DNA of 29,459 nt from assembly GCA_041742255.1 (NCBI GenBank), contig JBGSIZ010000087.1:1-29459 (forward strand). The letters run 5' to 3'. Source of the stretch: JBGSIZ01 sp041742255 (lineage in GTDB: Bacteria; Pseudomonadota; Alphaproteobacteria; Rhodobacterales; Rhodobacteraceae). Shown here piece after piece: positions 8,103 through 15,150 of this stretch. The notes under the pieces were generated by a model. It did not search any database, was not told the DNA's origin, and saw only the letters and a list, made by a program, of their open reading frames with translations. Position 1 is the stretch's first letter. Each line of letters begins with the position of its first letter. Both the position numbers and the translations under genes were made by a program.

Positions 8103-8120
8103 TTTGACCAGTTGGTCAAA
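8103..8120. promoter_or_regulatory. RutR operator between rutR and the hydrolase operon
   Basis: TTTGACCAGTTGGTCAAA is a palindrome with perfect 8-base arms and a GT centre. It contains every fixed base of the E. coli RutR consensus TTGACCA-NN-TGGTCAA. It lies between rutR and the hydrolase gene, 42 bases before the hydrolase start. The TTGACC within it could also serve as a -35 hexamer, so binding would block RNA polymerase directly. Confidence 0.88.
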
Positions 8121-8162
8121 TCAAGACATCGAGGCCAGCGCCGATGACGACAGGAGTGCCCC

Positions 8163-9413
8163 ATGCCCGCCCCCGGTGAAAACCTGAAGATCAACGGCGA
8201 CAGGCTTTGGGACAGTTTGATGGACATGGCCCGGATCGGCCCCGGCGTGGCAGGTGGCAACAATCGGCAGACCCTGACCGATGCGGATAGCGACGGCCGT
8301 CATTTGTTCCAGCGTTGGTGCAAAGATGCTGGTTGCACCATGGGTCTGGACCAGATGGGCAATATGTTCGCCCGCCGCGAGGGCACAGACCCCGACGCCT
8401 TGCCCGTCTATGTGGGCAGCCATCTGGACACCCAACCGACAGGTGGAAAATACGACGGCGTTCTTGGTGTTCTGGGCGGGTTGGAGATACTGCGCACCTT
8501 GAATGATCTGGGCATCAAGACACGCCATCCCATCGTGGTCACGAACTGGACCAACGAAGAAGGCACACGTTTTGCCCCCGCAATGCTGGCGTCCGGAGTT
8601 TTTGCGGGCATGCATGATCAGGAATGGGCCTATGACCGCGCCGATGCGGACGGCAAACGGTTTGGTGATGAATTGGCCCGGATCGGATGGCGCGGGGATG
8701 AGCCGGTCGGTGCCCGCAAGATGAAGGCGTTCTTTGAACTCCACATTGAACAGGGTCCGATCCTCGAGGCGGAAGGCAAGCAAATTGGTGTTGTCACCCA
8801 CGGGCAAGGGCTATGGTGGTTGCAGGTCACATTGATCGGCAAGGACGCCCATACCGGCAGCACGCCGATGAACATGCGGGTCAACGCCGGGCTTGGCATG
8901 GCGCGGATCATCGAACTGGTCCACACCATCGCGATGCACAATCAACCGGGTGCCGTGGGTGCGGTGGGTCAGGCGAATGTCTATCCCAACAGCCGCAACG
9001 TGATCCCCGGGCGGGCCGTGTTTACCGTCGATTTCCGGTCGCCCGACCTGGCCAAACTGGACAGCATGCGCGCCCGGCTCGAGGCCGAGGCCCCCGCATT
9101 GGCGGTCGCGCTGGGCCTCGGCATCGACATCGAACCGGTCGGTCACTTTGACCCGGTGACGTTTGACGCAGGCTGTGTTGCGGCCGTGCGGACGGCGGCG
9201 GAACGGTTGGGATACAGTTATTTGGATATCATTTCCGGCGCGGGCCACGATGCCTGCTGGATCAACCGGGTGGCCCCCACAGCGATGGTGATGTGTCCCT
9301 GTGTCGGCGGCCTGAGCCATAACGAGGCCGAAGATATTTCCAAAGAGTGGGCCGTCGCCGGGACAGATGTGTTATTCCATGCCGTGGTGGACACCGCCGA
9401 AATTGTAACCTGA
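8163..9413 (+). CDS. Zn-dependent hydrolase, N-carbamoyl-beta-alanine amidohydrolase type (PydC/HyuC-like)
   Basis: A 416-residue member of the M20-like amidohydrolases that include beta-ureidopropionase (beta-alanine synthase) and N-carbamoyl-L-amino-acid hydrolase. Metal-site motifs are present: GSHLDTQPTGGKYDG with H87 and D98, NEEGTRF with E132/E133, HIEQGP with H194, and GAGHDA with H362. In this setting it would carry out the last step of reductive pyrimidine degradation, cutting N-carbamoyl-beta-alanine to beta-alanine, CO2 and ammonia. The ATG has AGGAG at 8152-8156, and a RutR operator lies upstream. Allantoate amidohydrolase shares the fold, but the preTA, rutR and dihydropyrimidinase neighbours favour the pyrimidine role. 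Confidence 0.88.
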   Translation: MPAPGENLKINGDRLWDSLMDMARIGPGVAGGNNRQTLTDADSDGRHLFQRWCKDAGCTMGLDQMGNMFARREGTDPDALPVYVGSHLDTQPTGGKYDGVLGVLGGLEILRTLNDLGIKTRHPIVVTNWTNEEGTRFAPAMLASGVFAGMHDQEWAYDRADADGKRFGDELARIGWRGDEPVGARKMKAFFELHIEQGPILEAEGKQIGVVTHGQGLWWLQVTLIGKDAHTGSTPMNMRVNAGLGMARIIELVHTIAMHNQPGAVGAVGQANVYPNSRNVIPGRAVFTVDFRSPDLAKLDSMRARLEAEAPALAVALGLGIDIEPVGHFDPVTFDAGCVAAVRTAAERLGYSYLDIISGAGHDACWINRVAPTAMVMCPCVGGLSHNEAEDISKEWAVAGTDVLFHAVVDTAEIVT

Positions 9414-9439
9414 CCATTCCAAACCAAAAGGAGCCTTCG

Positions 9440-9700
9440 ATGCACCGCCTGTTGATCCTTCCCTTTATCCTTGGCCTTGCCGCCTGTGTGCCTGCCGCAC
9501 CCGGTGCGCCGCCGCCTGCCGCCGCTATGGAAACCGCGCAGCCGCCTTATCCGCCTGAAGTGTTGCGCGCTCTTCCTGCCGGCGTCAGCCTGACGGCGAT
9601 CAAGGTGAGCAACGGTTGCTATTTCGTTGATACGGGGGCCGGTCCCCAGCCGATGATGCAGACGACAACCACGGGTCAGGCGCCAATCTGCGCGGGCTGA
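9440..9700 (+). CDS. Small predicted lipoprotein, function unknown
   Basis: An 86-residue protein that I do not recognise. The N-terminus MHRLLILPFILGLAAC is a lipoprotein signal with the modified cysteine at residue 16. A proline/alanine-rich linker follows (residues 17-45), then a short possibly folded part containing ISVSLT-like strands and a second and third cysteine (C57 region and C84), ending in CAG. AAAGGAG at 9427-9433 is a strong ribosome-binding site. It begins 26 bases after the hydrolase stop and is followed at once by a strong terminator, so it is the last gene of the transcript starting at the RutR operator. A role at the cell envelope linked to pyrimidine uptake is a guess only. 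Confidence 0.75.
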   Translation: MHRLLILPFILGLAACVPAAPGAPPPAAAMETAQPPYPPEVLRALPAGVSLTAIKVSNGCYFVDTGAGPQPMMQTTTTGQAPICAG

Positions 9701-9708
9701 TCTGATCT

Positions 9709-9748
9709 GGCCGGACCGAATCCAAAGGGGGTCCGGTTCGGCCTTTTT
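9709..9748 (+). terminator. Strong rho-independent terminator before hydA
   Basis: Bases 9709-9723 pair with 9729-9743 in a 15-position stem with 14 pairs (two of them G-U) and one mismatch. The loop is five bases and TTTTT follows at 9744-9748. It sits between the lipoprotein and dihydropyrimidinase genes, inside what would otherwise look like one operon. Confidence 0.82.
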
Positions 9749-9752
9749 GACA
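9747..9752 (+). promoter_or_regulatory. Possible -35 element for hydA
   Basis: TTGACA overlaps the T-tract of the terminator, 44 bases before the hydA start. No convincing -10 is found at 16-18 bases, so this is a weak candidate for a separate promoter. No RutR-like box is seen between 9701 and 9795. Confidence 0.2.
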
Positions 9753-9795
9753 GGGGCACATCGTGCAGCGTTTGCCCAATTGCAGGAGCAGGACC

Positions 9796-11247
9796 ATGTC
9801 CACAGTCATCAAAAATGGCACGATCGTCACCGCCGACCTGACCTATCGGGGCGATGTTCTGATCGAGGGCGGCATCATCACGGCCATTGGTCCCAACCTG
9901 ACGGCGGACACGGTTCTGGACGCGACCGGGTGCTACGTCATGCCCGGCGGCATTGATCCGCACACCCATCTGGAAATGCCCTTTATGGGCACCTATTCCA
10001 GCGATGATTTCGAAAGCGGCACCCGCGCCGCGCTGTCGGGTGGCACCACGATGGTGGTCGATTTCGTCCTGCCGGGACAAGGGCAGGGCCTGCTGGATGC
10101 CAAACAGATGTGGCACAACAAATCGGGTCGCGCGACCTGCGATTATTCCTACCACATGGCGGTAACGTGGTGGGGGGAAAAAGTGTTTGACGACATGCCG
10201 TTGGTCGTGGCCGAGGGGATCACGACATTCAAGCATTTCATGGCCTACAAAGGCGCCTTGATGGTGAACGACGACGAAATGTATGCGTCGTTTTCCCGTG
10301 TGGCCGAGGTTGGCGGCATCGCCATGGTCCACGCCGAAAACGGCGATGTTGTCGCGGAACTGTCCGCCAAACTGCTGCGTGACGGCAACACCGGACCCGA
10401 GGCGCACGCCTATTCCCGCCCGTCTCAGGTCGAGGGCGAGGCCACGAACCGCGCCATTATGATTGCCGACATGGCGGGTGTCCCGCTCTATGTCGTCCAT
10501 ACCTCGTGCGAGGAAGCCCACGAGGCGATCCGCCGCGCCCGGATGCAGGGCAAGCGGGTCTGGGGTGAACCCTTGATCCAGCACCTGACGCTGGACGAAA
10601 CCGAGTATTTCAACCCCGATTGGGACCATGCCGCCCGCCGCGTCATGTCCCCGCCGTTCCGCAACAAGACACATCAGGACAGTCTGTGGGCCGGATTGCA
10701 AAGCGGGTCGTTGTCTGTTGTGGCGACCGACCACTGTGCCTTTACCACGGCGCAAAAACGGTTTGGGGTGGGCGATTTCACCAAGATCCCGAACGGCACC
10801 GGGGGCCTTGAGGACCGGATGCCGATGCTGTGGACCCATGGCGTCGCCACAGGCCGCTTGACCCCCAATGAATTTGTGGCGGTCACCAGCACCAACATTG
10901 CCAAGATCCTGAACTGTTACCCCAAGAAAGGGGCCGTTCTGGTGGGGGCCGATGCCGATCTGGTGGTCTGGGACCCGGCGAAATCCAAGACGATCAGCGC
11001 TGGAACCCAACAATCGGCCATTGATTACAACGTGTTCGAGGGGCAGACTGTGACCGGGTTGCCGCGCTACACCCTGACGCGGGGCCAAGTGGCTGTGAAC
11101 GATGGCAAAATCGAAACGCAGGAAGGGCACGGCGAGTTCGTGAAACGGCCGCCGAATACGGCCACAAACACGGCACTTTCCCGGTGGAAAGACCTTACCG
11201 CGCCGCGCCCTGTGGTGCGCACGGGCGTCCCCGTGACGGGGGTTTGA
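9796..11247 (+). CDS. hydA: Dihydropyrimidinase / D-hydantoinase
   Basis: A 483-residue cyclic amidohydrolase that opens 5,6-dihydrouracil or dihydrothymine to the N-carbamoyl-beta-amino acid, the middle step between PreTA and the M20-type hydrolase. The binuclear metal ligands are all present: H57 and H59 in DPHTHLE, the carboxylated lysine K146 in TTFKHFMAYKG, H179 in MVHAENGD, H235 in VVHTS and D312 in ATDHC. Spacing and length match the family. The ATG at 9796 has AGGAG at 9784-9788; a GTG at 9763 in the same frame is unlikely. The stop overlaps the start of the ABC ATPase (TGATG), tying catabolism to transport. Confidence 0.93.
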   Translation: MSTVIKNGTIVTADLTYRGDVLIEGGIITAIGPNLTADTVLDATGCYVMPGGIDPHTHLEMPFMGTYSSDDFESGTRAALSGGTTMVVDFVLPGQGQGLLDAKQMWHNKSGRATCDYSYHMAVTWWGEKVFDDMPLVVAEGITTFKHFMAYKGALMVNDDEMYASFSRVAEVGGIAMVHAENGDVVAELSAKLLRDGNTGPEAHAYSRPSQVEGEATNRAIMIADMAGVPLYVVHTSCEEAHEAIRRARMQGKRVWGEPLIQHLTLDETEYFNPDWDHAARRVMSPPFRNKTHQDSLWAGLQSGSLSVVATDHCAFTTAQKRFGVGDFTKIPNGTGGLEDRMPMLWTHGVATGRLTPNEFVAVTSTNIAKILNCYPKKGAVLVGADADLVVWDPAKSKTISAGTQQSAIDYNVFEGQTVTGLPRYTLTRGQVAVNDGKIETQEGHGEFVKRPPNTATNTALSRWKDLTAPRPVVRTGVPVTGV

Positions 11248-12041
11248 TGGGGCCGGACGTGATGCAGCCTGAGGTGATACGGGCGGACGGTCTGAACCTG
11301 ATCTTCTCCACGAATGACGGCCCGGTGCAGGCGTTGAAGGACGTCAACCTGACCATCGGCAAGGGTGAATTCGTCAGTTTCATCGGGCCAAGTGGGTGTG
11401 GCAAGACCACATTCCTGCGGTGCATCGCCGGATTGGAGCAGCCGACAAGCGGCGTGCTGTCCGTTAATGAAATGTCAGCCGAGGACGCCCGCAAGGCGCG
11501 TGCCTATGGGTATGTGTTTCAGGCGGCGGGGCTGTATCCGTGGCGCACGATTGGCGGGAATGTCCGTCTTCCCCTTGAAATCATGGGGTTTTCCAAGGCC
11601 GAGATGGCCGAACGAGTGGCCCGGACCCTTGCCCTTGTTGATCTGGATGGATTCGAAAATAAATTTCCGTGGCAATTGTCGGGCGGTATGCAGCAGCGGG
11701 CGTCGATTGCCCGCGCATTGGCGTTTGATGCCGATATCCTGTTGATGGATGAACCGTTTGGCGCGCTGGATGAAATTGTCCGCGACCGCCTGAACGAAGA
11801 GCTGTTAAAGCTCTGGCATCGCACACAAAAAACCATTGCCTTTGTCACCCATTCGATCCCGGAGGCGGTGTATCTGTCCACCAAGATTGTCGTAATGTCC
11901 CCCCGTCCGGGCCGGATCACCGATATCATCGACAGCCCGTTGCCGCGCGAACGCCCGCTGGATATTCGCGACTCCCCGCAATTCATTGAGATTGCGCATC
12001 GGGTCCGTGACGGGCTGAGGGCCAGCCATGTTGAGGTCTGA
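11247..12041 (+). CDS. ABC transporter ATP-binding protein (SsuB/TauB/ThiZ type), predicted pyrimidine uptake
   Basis: A 264-residue ATPase. Walker A GPSGCGKTT lies at residues 47-55, the Q-loop is in YVFQAAGLYPWRT, the signature is LSGGMQQRASIARAL, Walker B is ILLMDEPFGALDE and the switch is FVTHSIPEAV. The SGGMQQR signature and LYPWRT are typical of the nitrate/sulfonate/taurine/thiamine-precursor class. The ATG at 11247 overlaps the dihydropyrimidinase stop by one base and is preferred over an in-frame ATG at 11184 that lies within hydA. Two permeases and a THI5-like binding protein follow, so the set is a full importer. Its substrate is inferred from the operon to be a pyrimidine, dihydropyrimidine or hydantoin. 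Confidence 0.9.
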   Translation: MGPDVMQPEVIRADGLNLIFSTNDGPVQALKDVNLTIGKGEFVSFIGPSGCGKTTFLRCIAGLEQPTSGVLSVNEMSAEDARKARAYGYVFQAAGLYPWRTIGGNVRLPLEIMGFSKAEMAERVARTLALVDLDGFENKFPWQLSGGMQQRASIARALAFDADILLMDEPFGALDEIVRDRLNEELLKLWHRTQKTIAFVTHSIPEAVYLSTKIVVMSPRPGRITDIIDSPLPRERPLDIRDSPQFIEIAHRVRDGLRASHVEV

Positions 12042-12104
12042 ACCCCCTCTTCGATTCACGTCGGTATTGCGTCGGTATCGCGGCGGTGTGGACGAGGGGC
12101 CAAG

Positions 12105-13058
12105 ATGATGCGCCGCGCCATCCTGCCCGTGGTCACCGTTCTGATTTTTATTTTTGCGGCGTGGTATGTCGCCTGTGTTCCGATGAACATCAAAGAGGTG
12201 TTGACGCAGGCCGAACGTGAGGGCGCGGTCATCACCCCAGACAGCGCGGTGGCCCGCCGCGACATTAGCCGATTTGCCCTGACCCTGTCCAATCTGGACC
12301 ACATCGGCGCAAGTTGGAGTTCGGAGCGCGCCCGGTTGCCCGCCCCCCATCAGATTGCCCGCGAGTTATGGGCGACCACATGGGACGAGGAGGTCAACGG
12401 GCGGCGCGGCATCGTGCAGTCCGGATCGTTTTCCGTCCGGTCGCTGGTGTATCATTCCGGGATCACACTTGGCGCGACGATCCTTGGGTTTGTGATGGGG
12501 GCGGGTCTGGGTATTCTACTCGCCGTTGGCATTGTTCAAAGCCGGGTCATGGACCTGAGCGTGATGCCGTGGGCGATTGTCAGCCAGACCATTCCGATCA
12601 TCGCGCTGGCCCCGATGATTATCGTGGTGCTGTATTCCATCGGCATCACCGGATTGTTGCCCAAGGCGATCATCAGCGCCTATCTGAGCTTTTTCCCGGT
12701 GGTCGTGGGCATGGTCAAGGGGTTGCGCAGCCCCGACCAGATGCAACTGGACCTGCTGCGGACATATGGTGCCAGCCGGATGCAGGGGTTGTTCAAACTG
12801 CGTTTGCCCGCGTCGGTGCCGTATTTGTTTACCTCGCTGAAAATCGGGATCGCCGCCAGCCTGGTGGGCGCGATTGTGGGTGAACTGCCTGTGCAGCGCG
12901 GCGGGTTGGGCGCGCGGATGCTGGCGGGGTCCTATTACGGTCAGACCGAACAGATTTGGGCGGCGTTGTTTGCCGCCGCGATGCTGGCCGCTGTTCTGGT
13001 CTGGGCGATTGCCCGCGTGGAGGGTGCCGCCCGGTTGCGGATGGGGTTTGACCAATGA
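12105..13058 (+). CDS. ABC transporter permease 1 with an N-terminal periplasmic segment
   Basis: A 317-residue membrane protein of the binding-protein-dependent transport family. The first helix (about residues 6-26) is followed by roughly 85 residues without membrane segments (29-112), which should lie in the periplasm. The core permease domain with five or more helices comes next, and the EAA-type loop GASRMQGLFKLRLPASVPY lies near residues 223-243. This long insert sets it apart from the second permease. Two adjacent ATGs (12105, 12108) could start it. Its stop overlaps the start of permease 2 (ATGA), so the two probably form a heterodimer. A 63-base gap separates it from the ATPase gene. 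Confidence 0.88.
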   Translation: MMRRAILPVVTVLIFIFAAWYVACVPMNIKEVLTQAEREGAVITPDSAVARRDISRFALTLSNLDHIGASWSSERARLPAPHQIARELWATTWDEEVNGRRGIVQSGSFSVRSLVYHSGITLGATILGFVMGAGLGILLAVGIVQSRVMDLSVMPWAIVSQTIPIIALAPMIIVVLYSIGITGLLPKAIISAYLSFFPVVVGMVKGLRSPDQMQLDLLRTYGASRMQGLFKLRLPASVPYLFTSLKIGIAASLVGAIVGELPVQRGGLGARMLAGSYYGQTEQIWAALFAAAMLAAVLVWAIARVEGAARLRMGFDQ

Positions 13059-13906
13059 CGCTAATTGCCGTGGCCATGATCGTCTGGGGTCTCGCCTTTG
13101 GCCTCAACATCTGGTTGGCCCAAGGGCCGTGGCGGGACAGCCGTGCGGTTGCCGTTCTGGTCCCTGTGATCTTTGGCCTGACGGTTCTGGTCATGTGGGA
13201 ATTGCTGGTGCGGGGATTGGCCATTGACCGCGTGATCCTGCCCGCCCCGACCCTGATCGCGGCCACCTTCATGGCCAGCCTGCCGACCCTGTGGGGCGAT
13301 TTCGTGCAAACCGTGGTCAAGGGGGCCTTGTCCGGGTTTGCCATCGGGTGTGGTGCGGCGTTTCTGACCGCCATTCTGGTGGACCGGTATGATTTTCTGC
13401 GGCGCGGCCTACTGCCCATCGGCAATTTCGTGGCCGCCCTGCCGATTGTGGGCACCGCCCCCATTCTGGTGATGTGGTTTGGGTTCGACTGGCAGTCCAA
13501 GGCGGCCGTGGTTGTGGTCATGGTGTTTTTTCCCATGCTGGTGAACAGCGTGGCCGGGCTGCGCGACACGAGCGTCCTGCAGCGCGACCTGATGCGCACC
13601 TATGGCGCCGGATATTGGCAGACCTTGGTCAAATTGCGCCTGCCTGCTGCCTTGCCGTTTGTGTTCAACGGGCTGAAGATTTCTACAACTCTGGCGTTGA
13701 TCGGGGCGATTGTTGCTGAATTTTTCGGCTCTCCGACCCAAGGAATGGGCTTTCGCATCTCGACCTCTGTCGGGGCGCTTGCGTTGGATATGGTATGGGC
13801 CGAAATTGTCGTGGCCGCCCTTGCGGGAAGTGTCCTGTATGGACTGGTTGCGTGGATCGAACGGCGGGTGACGTTCTGGCACCCGTCGCAAAGAAAACAA
13901 CGGTGA
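13055..13906 (+). CDS. ABC transporter permease 2
   Basis: A 283-residue inner-membrane permease. It has a hydrophobic N-terminal pair of helices, then the conserved core, with the EAA-type loop GAGYWQTLVKLRLPAALPFVF at about residues 186-206 and the GxxLG-like tail FFGSPTQGMGFRIS. It overlaps permease 1 by four bases (ATGA). It belongs to the same SsuC/ThiX-type class as permease 1 but lacks the long periplasmic insert. It should pair with permease 1 and be driven by the ATPase encoded upstream. Confidence 0.9.
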   Translation: MTLIAVAMIVWGLAFGLNIWLAQGPWRDSRAVAVLVPVIFGLTVLVMWELLVRGLAIDRVILPAPTLIAATFMASLPTLWGDFVQTVVKGALSGFAIGCGAAFLTAILVDRYDFLRRGLLPIGNFVAALPIVGTAPILVMWFGFDWQSKAAVVVVMVFFPMLVNSVAGLRDTSVLQRDLMRTYGAGYWQTLVKLRLPAALPFVFNGLKISTTLALIGAIVAEFFGSPTQGMGFRISTSVGALALDMVWAEIVVAALAGSVLYGLVAWIERRVTFWHPSQRKQR

Positions 13907-13954
13907 ACGAGGCCGGGCACAAGACGGACAAACCCTGACATGGAGGTCAGACTG

Positions 13955-14950
13955 ATGAAAAAACTGATGATGGCGGCGACGGTTGTCGCCGGGTTCGCGG
14001 CCCCGGCCTTTGCCGAAAGCCATGCAAACGATGTGACGTTGCAATTGAAATGGGTCACCCAATCCCAGTTTGCGGGCTACTATGTCGCCCTTGAAAACGG
14101 GTTCTACGAAGAAGAAGGGCTGAACGTCACCGTTTTGCCCGGTGGCCCCGATATTGCCCCGACCCAAGTGTTGGCCGGGGGCGGTGCCGATGTGACCGTG
14201 GACTGGATGCCGTCCGCGTTGGCCGCCCGTGAAAAGGGTCTGCCGATGGTCAATATCGCCCAGCCGTTCAAATCGTCTGGCATGATGTTGACCTGCTGGG
14301 CCGATGTCGGCATTGCCGCCCCTGCCGATCTGGCCAACCGCACCCTTGGCGTCTGGTTCTTTGGCAACGAATACCCGTTCCTGAGCTGGATGGCCCAGTT
14401 GGGCATTGCCACCGATGGCAAGTCCGAGGCCGGGGTCGAGGTTCTTAAACAAGGCTTCAACGTGGACCCGTTGTTGCAGCGGCAGGCCGATTGCATTTCC
14501 ACCATGACCTACAACGAATATTGGCAGGTCATCGAAAGCGGCGTGACGCCCGAGGAGTTGGTGACCTTCAAGTATGAAGATCAAGGCGTCGCCACGTTGG
14601 AAGACGGGTTGTATGTGCTGGAGCCCAATCTGGAAGACCCGGTGTTCGTGGACAAGATGGTCCGGTTCGTCCGCGCCTCGATGAAGGGGTGGAAATGGGC
14701 CGAGGAAAACCCCGAGGATGCCGCCCGGATCGTGTTGTCCTATGACGAAACCGGGGCCCAGACCGAGGATCACCAGATCCGCATGATGTCCGAGGTCGCC
14801 TTGTTGACCGCCGGGTCGAATGGCGCGCTGGATGCTGCCGATTATCAGCGCACTGTTGATACCCTGCTGGCGGGTGGGTCTGATCCCGTCATCACCATGG
14901 CCCCTGAAGGTGCGTGGACCTCTGTCATCACCGATGCCGCGCTGAACTGA
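13955..14950 (+). CDS. ABC transporter substrate-binding protein, NMT1/THI5-like
   Basis: A 331-residue periplasmic protein. A Sec signal peptide MKKLMMAATVVAGFAAPAFA is followed by the family hallmark VTLQLKWVTQSQFAGYYVALENGFYEEEGLNV and GGPDIAPTQVLAGGGADVTVDWM. THI5-like proteins bind pyrimidine rings such as thiamine precursors. I recall homologues beside dihydropyrimidinase in alphaproteobacteria being annotated as the pyrimidine ABC transporter binding component. The ATG at 13955 is chosen because GGAGG lies at 13942-13946; an in-frame ATG at 13940 would overlap that site. A strong terminator follows, closing the operon. The yeast THI5 CCCFC motif is absent, so this is a binder rather than an enzyme. 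Confidence 0.9.
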   Translation: MKKLMMAATVVAGFAAPAFAESHANDVTLQLKWVTQSQFAGYYVALENGFYEEEGLNVTVLPGGPDIAPTQVLAGGGADVTVDWMPSALAAREKGLPMVNIAQPFKSSGMMLTCWADVGIAAPADLANRTLGVWFFGNEYPFLSWMAQLGIATDGKSEAGVEVLKQGFNVDPLLQRQADCISTMTYNEYWQVIESGVTPEELVTFKYEDQGVATLEDGLYVLEPNLEDPVFVDKMVRFVRASMKGWKWAEENPEDAARIVLSYDETGAQTEDHQIRMMSEVALLTAGSNGALDAADYQRTVDTLLAGGSDPVITMAPEGAWTSVITDAALN

Positions 14951-14970
14951 GCGCGTATGGCCGACAGCAG

Positions 14971-15005
14971 CGCCCGGCCCGGTTGGGTCGGGCGTTTGCG
15001 TTTTT
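14971..15005 (+). terminator. Strong rho-independent terminator after the transporter operon
   Basis: CGCCCGGCCC at 14971-14980 pairs with GGGTCGGGCG at 14985-14994 (ten pairs, one G-U) around a GGTT loop, followed by TTTGCG and TTTTT. It lies 20 bases after the binding-protein stop. Confidence 0.85.
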
Positions 15006-15150
15006 GGCCTATTCGGGTCGCTGCGCGATCCGAAGCCTCCGGCGGCGGTTTTTTCGGCAGTAAGAAACCGTGTGCCCAAGCCCCCCATTTTGCGGTTGTT
15101 CCCGGATACCGCCGATGTAAGCAGGGCAGGCTGCAACAAGGGGCGCGTGC
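15006..15150. other. Intergenic region before the HyuA-like gene
   Basis: Apart from AAGGGG at 15138-15143, the ribosome-binding site of the next gene, I see no convincing promoter, operator or small gene here. No RutR-like box is present. Confidence 0.4.

Noticed and set aside
9756..9766. GCAC-ATC-GTGC inverted repeat upstream of hydA as an operator
   Set aside because: Four-base arms are expected often by chance, and it does not resemble the RutR consensus.
12063..12090. Repeated CGGTAT/CGGCGGT units before permease 1
   Set aside because: Short, imperfect and without conserved spacing; probably chance in GC-rich DNA.
15025..15058. GC-rich stretch followed by TTTTTT, looking like a second terminator
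   Set aside because: No stem longer than a few interrupted pairs can be formed before the T-run; the real terminator is at 14971-15005.
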